From: Bacteroidota bacterium
GTDB lineage: Bacteria > Bacteroidota > Bacteroidia > Cytophagales > Cyclobacteriaceae
Assembly (NCBI GenBank): GCA_023428695.1
Contig: JAEYWY010000030.1
Span: forward strand, 280,065 to 344,064
Direction: 5' to 3'
DNA: 64,000 nucleotides
In this document: in pieces, positions 24,496 to 33,968 of the stretch
How positions within the stretch are numbered: the stretch's first letter is position 1
How the letters are laid out: every line of letters begins with the position of its first letter
Translations under genes and position numbers: made by a program
Notes under the pieces: generated by a model
The model's database searches: none
What the model was told of the DNA's origin: nothing
What the model saw: the letters and a program-made list of their open reading frames with translations, nothing else

Positions 24496-25347
24496 GGACC
24501 ACATCCAGATGCCGCCGCTGCCTTTGATGCGCTTAAGCTCGGCGACAATAATAATACTTACGATCACAAGCAGGCTCCACGATGTAATCTTGTGCCAGCC
24601 AACCATCTTCCACCCTTTGTGTTGATACGTGTACTGCCAGGCTCCAAAGAAGGTCGCGATATTTTCAGCAAGCCAGATAAAAAATCCAACCGCGAGGAAA
24701 GCCAGCAGTGCGTGAATCCGGTATCGGTGTCCGTTCAATGAAAATGAAAACGACGCCTTTCGAAAAACTACAAGCAAAACTATCACAAGGTAAAGTCGAA
24801 CATCTGCAAAGTACGCATTGGTAAAAAAATTGGCGTAGATCAGCACCGCGCATACTGATGACGCGAAAAAGCCCGGCCACAATTCCGCTTTCAGATCGAG
24901 GTTTCGCCATGCCTGACAAATGTAACTTCCAACGCTCGAATACATAAATCCCGCATACAGCGGAACGCCAAAGAATTTTGTGTATGCGGGTTCGGGATAT
25001 GACCACGACCCGTGAAGCACCTTAAACCATTCGAGGCACACGCCAAGAAAATGAAAGAGACAGATGACAAGCACTTCGTCACGTGTTTCCATTCCGGACT
25101 TATACATCACATACTGAACAACAATCAGTACAAAAAGAAGGAAATCATACCGTGGTATTGCATCCGGAACGAAATGCGAGAACGCCAGCGATACGAAAAT
25201 TATTACAGGAAAGGCACATGAAATTGCCTGCAGATATCCAAACAACAGGAGTTGCTTTGAAAAGAATTGACCTTGTGACTCTGCACCGTGCAGTACGAGT
25301 TGATCAGATATTGCCTGGTGTACGCGTCTTAATATCACTGCCTGCAA
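24445..25347 (-). CDS. DUF817 family membrane protein
   Basis: The 300 residues have about seven to eight membrane helices. Features matching my memory of DUF817 are EWFKVLHGSWSYPEPAYTKFFGVPLYAGFMY in part, and WLAENIATFFGAWQYTYQHKGWKMV in part. The function is unknown. Conserved Trp, Tyr and Glu in these loops suggest a binding site within the membrane. Start ATG 25347. It overlaps the small membrane-protein gene tail to tail. Confidence 0.85.
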   Translation of the reverse strand: MQAVILRRVHQAISDQLVLHGAESQGQFFSKQLLLFGYLQAISCAFPVIIFVSLAFSHFVPDAIPRYDFLLFVLIVVQYVMYKSGMETRDEVLVICLFHFLGVCLEWFKVLHGSWSYPEPAYTKFFGVPLYAGFMYSSVGSYICQAWRNLDLKAELWPGFFASSVCAVLIYANFFTNAYFADVRLYLVIVLLVVFRKASFSFSLNGHRYRIHALLAFLAVGFFIWLAENIATFFGAWQYTYQHKGWKMVGWHKITSWSLLVIVSIIIVAELKRIKGSGGIWMWSSGSVPLQQSDAGRKKD

Positions 25348-25468
25348 CGGGTTTCAAGTACAACATACATGCAAAAATACGGCATTTTGACAAACCAGGT
25401 TCCTAGGAAACTGACTTTACGAGTTCTCCCCGCGAGGTTCACGTGAAATGCGTTGGTCGGCACGCTGT

Positions 25469-26224
25469 TCACACATCCAGTGCGCGGACCTGGGCCATGT
25501 ATTGTTTTGGCAGGATGAGTTTCTTGAGATGCCAGTCCAGTTTCAGCCGCGCGAAAACTTTATAAATCCGGATCACCATACCGAAGAAAAATGAACGCGA
25601 CAAAGAAAGTTGCCCGGCAACGACCTCAGGAACAATTTGTCCCTGCGCGGACCGAAGGAGAAAATATCGAAATGGCCCGAGATGTTTTTTGTACTGATGA
25701 TATAAGTCCGCCGAAAAATGAGAATACACAAGGTCGTTTTTCAAATGGCGTTTGCGGTCCTCGGTCCACTCCTGGTGCGACAATGGTAATTCCTCAAGCC
25801 CCATTCGTGCGCCTACACGACGGAAGACATCGAACACCTCAACTTTTTCACCATCATTCATAGGACCATGTAATAGTTCACGGGAACGAATGGAGTAGTC
25901 GATAAGCATGTACAATACATCGCGATACGCCCAGGCGGGAATGTTGTATCCGCGCTTCGTCTCCACTGCCTGATGAATTCTCGTCATACTGTCTATGACT
26001 GCATTCGCTTCCTGCTCGGATGAAAAAACAATTTTTCGTGCGTAAGTCACAGTCGAGAAAAGTCTGCCTAGCGGGTCAGCCGGCAATCTTCCTGTGAAGT
26101 AGAGCCAGTCAACGGCTTTGTTAAGCGCGAATTCGGCGGCAGCGCCCGCAAATATAAAAAGGATCGTATCTGTACTCCCCCAGATTTTTCTTACCACAGA
26201 ATCTCCAGACACAAAAGGTTGCAT
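25469..26224 (-). CDS. MpaB-like / DUF2236 oxygenase family protein
   Basis: The 251 residues are mostly helical. FVSGDSVVRKIWGSTDTILFIFAGAAAEFAL in part and PADPLGRLFSTVTYARKIVF give the N-terminal pattern of DUF2236 proteins, the family that includes fungal MpaB and rubber oxygenase Lcp. VETKRGYNIPAWAYRDVLYMLIDYSIRSRELL in part fits the central helices. The HxxxTR-like haem signature of Lcp is only partly visible, so catalytic ability is uncertain. It is soluble. Start ATG 26224. Confidence 0.75.
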   Translation of the reverse strand: MQPFVSGDSVVRKIWGSTDTILFIFAGAAAEFALNKAVDWLYFTGRLPADPLGRLFSTVTYARKIVFSSEQEANAVIDSMTRIHQAVETKRGYNIPAWAYRDVLYMLIDYSIRSRELLHGPMNDGEKVEVFDVFRRVGARMGLEELPLSHQEWTEDRKRHLKNDLVYSHFSADLYHQYKKHLGPFRYFLLRSAQGQIVPEVVAGQLSLSRSFFFGMVIRIYKVFARLKLDWHLKKLILPKQYMAQVRALDV

Positions 26225-26281
26225 AGGCTCACCTTAACGGTTCGTTCCAAAGGTACGAATTACGCATCGTCTTTGAAGAAC

Positions 26282-26497
26282 CTACTTGTCAGGAAAATCA
26301 TTCCCATCACGGCCCATTTCGCCATCGCCCACGCCCTCATCGGCATCTTCATCCGTTTCACTGGCACTCAGATCCTCATTGTCCACTACTCCACCGAAAA
26401 ATTCGTCGGTCTCGGCCTCGAGCCGGCGCAGTTTTGTGGAACGTTCCGGCTGGCCGGAAGATTCATCGCCCGCATTATCCAATTTTCTTTTTTCCAT
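26282..26497 (-). CDS. Small highly charged protein, 71 residues (tentative)
   Basis: From ATG 26497 (MEKRKLDNAGDESSGQPE) the product is very acidic in its second half (SETDEDADEGVGDGEMGRDG) with a basic patch at LRRLEAE. No family is recognised. It is divergent from msrB with an 85-base gap. The opposite strand also carries an open frame here, but that frame is serine/proline-rich and unlikely. The acidic composition could reflect a real disordered protein; evidence is limited to start, length and position. Confidence 0.4.
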   Translation of the reverse strand: MEKRKLDNAGDESSGQPERSTKLRRLEAETDEFFGGVVDNEDLSASETDEDADEGVGDGEMGRDGNDFPDK

Positions 26498-26582
26498 ATA
26501 TCAGACAATTGAAGAACTTTGTGCCAATACTATCGCAAACTATTGCTCCCTGACAATGGTTATTAAAACAAACCCTCACAAC

Positions 26583-27074
26583 ATGAGACTCATGACTTTG
26601 GCACTTTTGGGCAATCTTTTTCTACTGACGTCCTGCAGCGGCCAGACTGCGGGCTCGTCCGAAACTACCGGGCGGGACAGCACGGCGATCTCGCGTTCGG
26701 AAGCAGAATGGAAAGAAATACTAACTCCGGAGCAGTTTCATATCCTTCGCGAAAAAGGTACCGACAGGCCATTTACCGGGAAGTATTACAAGACCAACGA
26801 TAAGGGGGTATACTCATGCGCAGCATGTGGAAATGAACTCTTCACATCCGATATGAAATTTGATTCAGATTGTGGATGGCCGAGTTTCGACAAGGCAATG
26901 GCAGGTGGGAAGATTAAAACCGCAGTAGATCGCTCCTATGGCATGATACGCACCGAAATCATGTGTGCGCGATGCGGCGGCCACCTCGGCCATCTGTTTG
27001 AAGACGGGCCAACCGAAACGGGATTGCGGTACTGTGTAAACTCGACATCGCTGAACTTCGTGCGCAACAAATAG
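26583..27074 (+). CDS. msrB: MsrB, peptide-methionine (R)-S-oxide reductase, lipoprotein form
   Basis: This enzyme repairs R-methionine sulfoxide in exported proteins. The 163 residues start with a lipoprotein signal (LFLLTSC, lipidated C18), then a complete MsrB domain: zinc ligands C79, C82, C128 and C131 (CAAC and CARC), the catalytic C151 in RYCVNSTSLNF and the conserved GWPSF. ATG 26583 (MRLMTLALLGN) is preferred because the longer frame from 26286 would bury the signal peptide. The periplasmic lipoprotein form suggests oxidative damage control in the envelope. Confidence 0.95.
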   Translation: MRLMTLALLGNLFLLTSCSGQTAGSSETTGRDSTAISRSEAEWKEILTPEQFHILREKGTDRPFTGKYYKTNDKGVYSCAACGNELFTSDMKFDSDCGWPSFDKAMAGGKIKTAVDRSYGMIRTEIMCARCGGHLGHLFEDGPTETGLRYCVNSTSLNFVRNK

Positions 27075-27180
27075 ACATAATCCGATACCGCACCTTATGG
27101 GATTTGTTGCCACCGGTGTAAGATCTCTCAACCACGCCGCGCGTTGCTTCGTTAAAAGCAGTTACAACCAATCCTGAAAT

Positions 27181-27795
27181 ATGAAGAAGTACGCCCTCCT
27201 CATCGCATGGCTTCTGCCCTTAACCGCATGTACTCAAAGCCATCCCGAACGTTCTGTCGGAGGCCGGTGTGAAAACTGCGAGTTGCTGTATGCCGGTCTT
27301 CCAACATCGATTCCGACAAATGGCCGCATCGCCCCTGAGGGTGAACCCGGCGAAACTCTCACTATTCGTGGGACTGTATTCCGTAAAGACGGAAAGACAC
27401 CAGCCGGGGACGTCATCATTTATTTGTATCACACCGACATCAACGGTGTTTATCCGCCCGACAAAAGCACGGCCGTCAGGAATGTACATGGTCGGTTACG
27501 CGGGTGGGTGAAGACCGACGCAAAGGGTGCATACAGCTTTACAACAATTCGTCCTGCCTCCTATCCAAACAGTCGTGCACCGCAGCACATCCATGTCATA
27601 ATCAAGGAAGATGGAATCGCTCCCTACTGGATCGACGAATACCTCTTTGAAGACGATCCATATCTCACCGACCAGGAAAAATCCAGGCAGGAAAAACGTG
27701 GTGGATCGGGGATAATCAACCTGAAAAAGAATGCCCAGGGAACCTGGCAAGGCCAACGGGACATCATCCTGGGAAAGAATGTTCCCGGATATTGA
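27181..27795 (+). CDS. Intradiol-dioxygenase-like lipoprotein
   Basis: The 204 residues start with a lipobox (LLPLTAC, C17). The rest is the core of the protocatechuate 3,4-dioxygenase fold: ETLTIRGTVFRKDGKTPAGDVIIYLYHTD in part, TDAKGAYSFTTIRPASYPN and APQHIHVII. The four iron ligands of the family are matched by Y91, Y128, H136 and H138. An iron-dependent activity is therefore possible, but the substrate of such exported single-domain members is not known. It lies 106 bases after msrB on the same strand. Confidence 0.85.
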   Translation: MKKYALLIAWLLPLTACTQSHPERSVGGRCENCELLYAGLPTSIPTNGRIAPEGEPGETLTIRGTVFRKDGKTPAGDVIIYLYHTDINGVYPPDKSTAVRNVHGRLRGWVKTDAKGAYSFTTIRPASYPNSRAPQHIHVIIKEDGIAPYWIDEYLFEDDPYLTDQEKSRQEKRGGSGIINLKKNAQGTWQGQRDIILGKNVPGY

Positions 27796-27823
27796 CGCCG
27801 TCTATCGTCGCATAACGCAGTGA

Positions 27824-28330
27824 CTATCGGGAAATCCGCCCCTGAACACCGTCGTCGAGCGTCTTGCCGGCAATGGCACCCGCAGCCATTTTAATCAGTT
27901 GAATCATCTTGTTGTTTTTGGTGTCCCAATAGTAAGCGTCGGCAACATTGACCCGGAGAATACTTATCGACGGATCGTCTTTGCCCTCTGTAAACCAGGT
28001 CTTCGCTATCGGCGACCAAAGTTCTTCGAGCTTTTTTCGATCCTTTATTTCCTCGGCATAGCCGAACACAGACAGGTATTCCGAACCACGTGTGTTCCCG
28101 TATAGCAACTGGACCTCCGGGTCATTTTCGATGTCATGATTTTTTTCGCTGTCGTTGCGGCTCAGGAACCAGAAATTGCCCTGGTCATCGACTTCCTGGG
28201 TTGCCATCGGCCTGCTGCTTGGCGGCTTCTTTCCGAGGGCCGTTACAAAATGACAAATCCGCGCGTCCATGGCGATTTCACGCATTTTTTCTATGCCCTC
28301 TTCACGGGTGAGGTTTTTGGTTTCTCCCAT
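27824..28330 (-). CDS. General stress protein 26-like flavin-binding protein
   Basis: The 168 residues form a pyridoxamine-phosphate-oxidase-like split barrel. ARICHFVTALGKKPPSSRPMATQEVDDQGNFWFLSRNDSEKNHDI in part and VQLLYGNTRGSEYLSVFGYAEEI in part match the GSP26 group, which binds FMN or FAD. It should be cytoplasmic and possibly dimeric. Its real substrate is unknown. Start ATG 28330. It converges on the dioxygenase-like gene with a gap of about 28 bases. Confidence 0.88.
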   Translation of the reverse strand: MGETKNLTREEGIEKMREIAMDARICHFVTALGKKPPSSRPMATQEVDDQGNFWFLSRNDSEKNHDIENDPEVQLLYGNTRGSEYLSVFGYAEEIKDRKKLEELWSPIAKTWFTEGKDDPSISILRVNVADAYYWDTKNNKMIQLIKMAAGAIAGKTLDDGVQGRISR

Positions 28331-28485
28331 ATTCTTTAAGGTTACGTTTGTACTGCGTGAACTAAAATCTCATTCCCCGGCGTCCATTCACGCTAATGAC
28401 CGGATAGGTAAAAACCAAAAATTTACCTTCGCTTTGTGCAACGACCGGGCGCTGAAATACGTCATCAGTAAAAAAACCGCTCTGC

Positions 28486-30894
28486 ATGCTCCTTAACTAC
28501 TTCCGGATAGCGTTTCGCATCATGGTCCGCCAGAAGGTCTATGCCTTCATCAATATCATCGGCTTATCAGTAGGTATTGCAGCCAGCCTGCTGATCCTGC
28601 TCTATATCACCGACGAACTCGGTTTCGACAAGTTTCACAGGGACGTCGACAGGACATACCGGGTAGGTTTGCTCGGACGATTGCAGGGCAGCGAGATGCG
28701 TTCCGCCATCACCGCACCCCCACTTGCCGAAGCCATGCAACGTGAAATTCCGGAGGTCGAAGAAGCGGTGCGTTTTGGCTTGTGGCGAACAATGCCAATG
28801 AGTTACGAAGACAAACACTTCACGGAAAACCATTTCCTCGTCGCCGATTCAAACTTTTTCAAGTTCTTCACTTTCCCACTGTTGCAGGGGGATCCGCAAA
28901 CCGTCCTTATCGGAACAAATAAGATTGTAATCACCGAATCGGTGGCTAAAAAGTATTTCGGTGACGAAAATCCTATCGGGAAAATTCTGTTACGGGGTTC
29001 CGACCACAAAGCATCGGAAGTAACGGGCGTTGCTGCGGATCCGCCTGCAAACTCACACATCCGGTTTGACGTCGTACTTTCGGGGGAGTCGTGGCCGGAC
29101 TACGGCACCTCACAATGGACCAATAACAACGTCTATACCTATTTCAAAGTGGTAGCAGGTTCCAACGTTGCAAACATAAAACCGAAACTCGACGAAATTG
29201 TTGAACGAAACGTAGGCAGCGAACTGGAGAAATTTATTGGAATGACGTTCCAGGAATTCCGACAGCAGGGCAATGAACTCGGGATGTTTTTACAGCCCAT
29301 TACGGACATTCATCTCAAATCTGATTTGTCCGATGAGATCTTGCCCAATGGCAATGTCAAATACCTCTACATCTTCGGTGCGATTGCAACATTCATTATT
29401 CTCATTGCGTGCATCAATTTCATGAACCTCGCGACTGCACGGTCAGCCAATCGCGCGAAGGAAGTCGGAGTACGAAAGACGGCGGGAGCTTTACGCAGGC
29501 GACTGATTACACAGTTCCTGTCGGAGTCGATCATCTACAGCGTACTTTCAACGCTTCTCGGAATAGTGATCATCCTGGTGTGTCTTGAACCGTTCAATTT
29601 GCTCGCTGGAAAATCATTGAACATTCAGACACTGTTTACCCCTGCGTCCATCGGCCTGCTCGTCGCATTTGCGCTGATTATCGGACTGCTCGCGGGAAGT
29701 TATCCTGCGTTCTACCTTACGGCGTTCAAACCAACGGACGTTCTTAAGGGAAAAATCCGCGCCGGATTCAGGAATTCACGACTGCGCAACATCCTTGTTG
29801 TCCTTCAATTTATGATCTCGATCGTGCTGATCTTTGGAAGTATTGTTGTTTTCCAACAGCTGCGCTACATGCAGGAGAAGAATCTGGGGTTTGACAAGGA
29901 GAACGTGGTAAGTCTGCTCCACACAATTTCTCTTGGCAATAATGCCACTGCTTTTAAGAATGAACTTGCCAGCCATACGGAATTTGTTGCATCAAGTTAT
30001 GCTAACCGGCTGCCTCCGAATATTGACTGGACAAGTGCATTCAGAAAGGGCGGCTCCGAACAGGACTTTCTGCTTGCGGTTTACCAGGTCGATCATAATC
30101 ATCTTGAGACCATGGGATTCTCAATGGCACAGGGTCGTTTTTACTCCAGGGAATTCCCTTCGGACACACTTGCCATCATTCTGAATGAAAGTGCATTCAA
30201 TGCAATGGGCTTCACCAGTCTTGAAGAAGCTGAAGTGATTTCATACAACTATGAACAACCGACAACCCTCAAGGTCATTGGTGTTATTCGTGATTTCAAT
30301 TTTGAAAGCCTTCGTTCGACGGTGCGGCCTATGGCAGTACTACTCGGCAACGAACCCAACTACGAGATGGCGATCCGACTGTCTCCCGGCAACACGCAGG
30401 AACAAATCAGCCTACTCGAAGACATCTGGAAAAAGTATGCGCCGGGTTCGGCGTTCCAATACTCATTCCTCGATCAGAACTTCGACAGTCTTTTCCGTTC
30501 AGAACAGCGGTTAAGTGTAATCGTGGTGATATTTACCGGACTGGCTATTGGAATTGCATGTCTTGGACTCTTCGGGCTTGCTGCTTACACCGCTGAACAA
30601 CGTGCACGCGAGATCAGTATCAGAAAAGTAATGGGCGCTTCCGTGACGCAGGTAATGATCCTGTTATCAAGGGACTTCTCGTTACTAATTGTTGCGGCAT
30701 TCGCGATTGCGATGCCAATGGGGTGGTATTTTGCCGAAGGCTGGCTTCAGGAATTCGCTCACCGCATTGACATAAGTTTCTGGATGGTGGCCGTATCCGG
30801 CATCATCAGCCTGGTTGTTGCCGCACTGACAATCAGCTATCAGGCTTTCAGTGCTGCCAGAGAAAATCCGGTTAAGGCAATGCGGGGTGATTAG
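28486..30894 (+). CDS. FtsX/MacB-type ABC transporter permease
   Basis: The 802 residues follow the long permease layout common in Bacteroidota: an N-terminal helix (about 20-42, AFINIIGLSVGIAASLLILL), a large MacB-type periplasmic domain (to about 280), three helices (FtsX domain 1, with ANRAKEVGVRKTAGA), a second periplasmic domain (about 470-660) and a final FtsX domain (AYTAEQRAREISIRKVMGAS) ending NPVKAMRGD. No ATPase gene adjoins it. Such permeases act in lipoprotein or peptide export or envelope stress response. Confidence 0.92.
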   Translation: MLLNYFRIAFRIMVRQKVYAFINIIGLSVGIAASLLILLYITDELGFDKFHRDVDRTYRVGLLGRLQGSEMRSAITAPPLAEAMQREIPEVEEAVRFGLWRTMPMSYEDKHFTENHFLVADSNFFKFFTFPLLQGDPQTVLIGTNKIVITESVAKKYFGDENPIGKILLRGSDHKASEVTGVAADPPANSHIRFDVVLSGESWPDYGTSQWTNNNVYTYFKVVAGSNVANIKPKLDEIVERNVGSELEKFIGMTFQEFRQQGNELGMFLQPITDIHLKSDLSDEILPNGNVKYLYIFGAIATFIILIACINFMNLATARSANRAKEVGVRKTAGALRRRLITQFLSESIIYSVLSTLLGIVIILVCLEPFNLLAGKSLNIQTLFTPASIGLLVAFALIIGLLAGSYPAFYLTAFKPTDVLKGKIRAGFRNSRLRNILVVLQFMISIVLIFGSIVVFQQLRYMQEKNLGFDKENVVSLLHTISLGNNATAFKNELASHTEFVASSYANRLPPNIDWTSAFRKGGSEQDFLLAVYQVDHNHLETMGFSMAQGRFYSREFPSDTLAIILNESAFNAMGFTSLEEAEVISYNYEQPTTLKVIGVIRDFNFESLRSTVRPMAVLLGNEPNYEMAIRLSPGNTQEQISLLEDIWKKYAPGSAFQYSFLDQNFDSLFRSEQRLSVIVVIFTGLAIGIACLGLFGLAAYTAEQRAREISIRKVMGASVTQVMILLSRDFSLLIVAAFAIAMPMGWYFAEGWLQEFAHRIDISFWMVAVSGIISLVVAALTISYQAFSAARENPVKAMRGD

Positions 30895-30905
30895 ACTTCC
30901 GGTAA

Positions 30906-31643
30906 CTACGACTTCTGTCTTTTGTATGCCATCTCACGAAGCTGGGTGAACACGTCCCTGTACATTCGGCGTTCGTTTCCTTTCATCGTATCGAATTCGT
31001 CGAGTAGTTCCTGAAGCTTCGCGTCCAGATCAGAAGTGCGCCCTGCTTTTTCAAGAAACCGGCAAAACTCCAGGCGGTGAATATAGTTTGTGAACGAACG
31101 ATCCATACTGGTGAATATTCGCGCCGCCTCATCCACATCTCCGGTATGGAAACAGGACCACGCATATGCGATGCGCTCCTCAGCCTGCTGGAATGATTTA
31201 TCATTGATGAGCAGGTTACCTGTCGAAATAGCTGATGCATAATCTCCTTTCAGATAATACGCCTTAAGTAATTTCATTCGGACCACAGGATCGTCGGCCA
31301 TGAAGCCCGTCAGAGTTTTTTGATACAACCCGATGGCTTCATCGATCCGGTTGACATCGAGGTACGCATCGGCGAGCTGGACCCGGCTCGTGGCCGTATC
31401 CGAATGCCGCACCTGTTTTTCAAGTTGTTCGATTTTGTAGTTGCTGTTGACTACCACCTTAACACCTTCGGCTACTTTTTCGAAATTGGAGCGACTTCCA
31501 AAATGATGAACAATATACAGGACACATCCTATGAGCGAAAAGAGCAAAATGAACCAGTACCAGCGCTGCTCAGCGCGTTTCTGATATGCGTGGTACAGAC
31601 ACAACGCCTGAAGAATCAGAATAGGAGCATAAAAACCTAACAT
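30906..31643 (-). CDS. TPR protein with N-terminal membrane helices
   Basis: The 245 residues start MLGFYAPILILQALCLYHAY with two membrane helices (about 4-22 and 30-49) and a soluble part of about four tetratricopeptide-like helix pairs (VQLADAYLDVNRIDEAIGLYQK; VRMKLLKAYYLKGDYASAIST; RIAYAWSCFHTGDVDEAARIF). A protein-interaction role at the membrane is likely. I place the start at ATG 31643. The frame goes up to a TTG at 31673, but that codon lies in a perfect -7 promoter element. Confidence 0.8.
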   Translation of the reverse strand: MLGFYAPILILQALCLYHAYQKRAEQRWYWFILLFSLIGCVLYIVHHFGSRSNFEKVAEGVKVVVNSNYKIEQLEKQVRHSDTATSRVQLADAYLDVNRIDEAIGLYQKTLTGFMADDPVVRMKLLKAYYLKGDYASAISTGNLLINDKSFQQAEERIAYAWSCFHTGDVDEAARIFTSMDRSFTNYIHRLEFCRFLEKAGRTSDLDAKLQELLDEFDTMKGNERRMYRDVFTQLREMAYKRQKS

Positions 31644-31670
31644 ATTGGAAAACCCGTAAAGGCCTGTTTC

Positions 31671-31678
31671 CAAATATA
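31671..31678 (-). promoter_or_regulatory. -7 promoter element TATATTTG of the TPR gene
   Basis: Minus-strand TATATTTG (31678-31671) fits TAnnTTTG exactly and lies 27 bases before the ATG at 31643. I do not see a TTG at the expected -33 distance. The element overlaps the TTG codon that would begin the longer reading frame. Confidence 0.5.
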
Positions 31679-31718
31679 CAAATTCGGGAGATAAGCGCGG
31701 CGAACTAAAAAAACGGTG

Positions 31719-32222
31719 TCACTTCGACGACAGGGAGGCTGCCAGATCTGCAGGTTTTCGCGTTCGTGTAACCCGCTTTTCAAGGATTGTCTCCCCTATT
31801 TTCAGCATCAAAACGATCAATAGTTTAATCAGGACACTAAACCCGGGGCTGTCACCGAATGCATTAATGAATGGTTCGAGGAAGAATTCTTCAAGTACAA
31901 AGAGCACAATTGCTATGGAGTAGATAATGGCGTACGCACTTCTCGACGCCTGAATACGCATAAGCTCCATAAGTGTCTTGTGAAGAGCGGCATTGTTTGC
32001 ATTCAACTCGCGGTTCGTTCGATGAAGCCGGCGTTCGAGTCTGCCGCTGATCCATGTGAGAAAGCGGGTTTGCTCAAGCAGGTTCTTATACCTCTTTGTC
32101 AGATCCCGAAGTCCGTCACGCGCCTCTTCCCTGCTGAGATCGTCGTTAAGTATAGCAGTGTACTTCTCAAGTATTTCATGCTCACTCTTGAAAAGCTTCG
32201 CTTCGCGTGACATCTTGCCCAT
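31719..32222 (-). CDS. Membrane protein with coiled coil, unknown
   Basis: The 167 residues start MGKMSREAKLFKSEHEILEKY. The first 95 are a charged helical region, with a likely coiled coil at about 55-95 (LERRLHRTNRELNANNAALHKTLMELMR in part). Two membrane helices follow (about 98-116 and 128-146), then a basic tail. No family is recognised. A perfect -7 element lies 28 bases before the start. It is on the same strand as the TPR gene and may be cotranscribed, although that gene has its own promoter-like element. Confidence 0.7.
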   Translation of the reverse strand: MGKMSREAKLFKSEHEILEKYTAILNDDLSREEARDGLRDLTKRYKNLLEQTRFLTWISGRLERRLHRTNRELNANNAALHKTLMELMRIQASRSAYAIIYSIAIVLFVLEEFFLEPFINAFGDSPGFSVLIKLLIVLMLKIGETILEKRVTRTRKPADLAASLSSK

Positions 32223-32249
32223 AGGTGGTCCGTTTGAATTGAATCAAAC

Positions 32250-32257
32250 CAAATATA
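32250..32257 (-). promoter_or_regulatory. -7 promoter element TATATTTG of the coiled-coil gene
   Basis: Minus-strand TATATTTG (32257-32250) lies 28 bases before the ATG at 32222 and fits the Bacteroidota consensus TAnnTTTG. The same octamer is found at the neighbouring TPR gene. No TTG is seen 19-21 bases upstream, so the -33 part is weak. Confidence 0.5.
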
Positions 32258-32326
32258 ACCCAATTGATGGAACGCGGGCTTGCAATGTAAGATACACGCC
32301 ATTAAACGAGGCAAATGCCAGACACG

Positions 32327-33889
32327 TCAGTCGAAAACGTGTCGTTTTTCACTTTTCTCGCGATCCTCTTCTTCCGTAATTAGCGCCGCAACGTGTTCCT
32401 TTTCAAAATAACGGCTAACAAACATGCGGATCGGTACAAGAGCTGCAATGAGCAGTGGAAATAGAATTCCTATACTCGATGACTTTAGCACCCACAATGC
32501 CACGAAGCAAATGAACTGAATGATCGTGAATATATGAATCACCTTGTGCGGTACTGTTCGTGTATAGTGTGTATCAGGATATAGTTTGGGATCCGTAACC
32601 CAAAGCATAATGCGATCAAAGAACTGATTTCCGGAAAGTGAATTAATACCCATGTACAGAAACAATCCAAAAAGGACCGCCATCGGAATATACTGTACAT
32701 AACCAAGCAGAAATATAGACGCGGCAATCATGATGTGAATGAGTAGTCCGGAGATACGGTTCTCCCTGACCCAGCCTATTACCTCCTTTTTGATTCCACC
32801 CACGTCGACGATCTTCATTTCGGCGAGGCTCTTCACATGATTAAGTGAATGTACCGTGGCTGCCACGATCCATGGTAGTGCGAACAAACTTCCAACCAGT
32901 GCAATTATTCCAACGATGGCAAGATCAAGATGATAGCCGTTTCCTTTTCGCAACTTGTAATCAGGACTGTTAACCAATCGCGTCGTGATATTCTGATCAA
33001 GAAACAAGAGTATCGTGGCGAGAATCGCGGGACCGATAGATGCAAAAATAACCCAGACGGGAACTTCAAATAAGTCTACAAGCCAAGGTCTGCCTGTTGT
33101 GGTTGACATCTTCGCTGGTACAGCTGGTGTTTCAAGGTTAACGTTTGGGAACTGAGCTGCGAGAATCGTCATTATGATGATTGCAATCGCTGGACCGAAG
33201 TCACTGAGAAAGTCGCGGAAGCCCTTGCGGAGATACGGTGTAGCCGTAGCCCTTTTCAGATTTCTTGCCACGACAAACGTACCGAGTGCAAGGATCAGAG
33301 CGAGAAAAGCTGCCTCCAGTCCGTTGCCATCCGGGCCAAATGATTTTCTTACACTATTGACTGCCTCCACAATGAAAATTACGGAGATAAGTGCCGCAAA
33401 AATTTCATCTGTAAACCTCGTAAAGAAACGCATGAGTGCGCTCGCATCTGTGAAGGCGCAGATCAATAACAATACGCCAGACCAGATACCAACCCAAGCA
33501 TACGTAGCAAGGAATGAAATTTCGAGTTGGTTACACGCCTGATAAAGCAATCCTGTGAAGATTACAATAGGCCCGGTGCCTCCGAGAATTGTAAGTGGCT
33601 GGCCAGCGAAGAGCGCGAAGAAGATTCCGCCGACTGCAGTTACCACTAACATCTCCATTATTCCGATTTGGTTGCCGGTATACACCCCGGAGAGCGCACC
33701 GAATGCAATCGCATTTGCAATAGCGGCGAAGTAGAGAAATAAAGTCGTACCTGCGACTTTCGAGTGGAACCCGTCACGAAGATCACTCAGGTAATAAGGT
33801 ATCTTGCGCTTGATATCTTCCGCGATTCCACCAAACAGTCTGCCTGTATAATGCAAGCCGTCACCGTGATTAATTTGTTCCGGGTTCAT
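32327..33889 (-). CDS. SLC4-family (band 3-like) bicarbonate/anion transporter
   Basis: The 520 residues have 12 or more membrane helices in the pattern of the SLC4 transmembrane domain: IPYYLSDLRDGFHSKVAGTTLFLYFAAI in part, then ATYAWVGIWSGVLLLICAFTDAS in part, then RFTDEIFAALISVIFIVEA. The long soluble N-terminal domain of animal SLC4 proteins is absent, as expected for bacterial members. Transport of bicarbonate or borate is known for the family, but the substrate here cannot be told. Start ATG 33889 (MNPEQINHGDG); the frame open to 33949 is not needed. Confidence 0.9.
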   Translation of the reverse strand: MNPEQINHGDGLHYTGRLFGGIAEDIKRKIPYYLSDLRDGFHSKVAGTTLFLYFAAIANAIAFGALSGVYTGNQIGIMEMLVVTAVGGIFFALFAGQPLTILGGTGPIVIFTGLLYQACNQLEISFLATYAWVGIWSGVLLLICAFTDASALMRFFTRFTDEIFAALISVIFIVEAVNSVRKSFGPDGNGLEAAFLALILALGTFVVARNLKRATATPYLRKGFRDFLSDFGPAIAIIIMTILAAQFPNVNLETPAVPAKMSTTTGRPWLVDLFEVPVWVIFASIGPAILATILLFLDQNITTRLVNSPDYKLRKGNGYHLDLAIVGIIALVGSLFALPWIVAATVHSLNHVKSLAEMKIVDVGGIKKEVIGWVRENRISGLLIHIMIAASIFLLGYVQYIPMAVLFGLFLYMGINSLSGNQFFDRIMLWVTDPKLYPDTHYTRTVPHKVIHIFTIIQFICFVALWVLKSSSIGILFPLLIAALVPIRMFVSRYFEKEHVAALITEEEDREKSEKRHVFD

Positions 33890-33968
33890 TAGAAATTTTC
33901 CATTTACAACAAGGAAGCAAGATAAAAAACGAGGCCTATTCTGCAACAAAATCTGATGGACGGTAAGC

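Noticed and set aside
26286..26582. Long N-terminal extension of msrB
   Set aside because: The extension is Ser/Pro-rich and precedes a clean lipoprotein signal starting at 26583.
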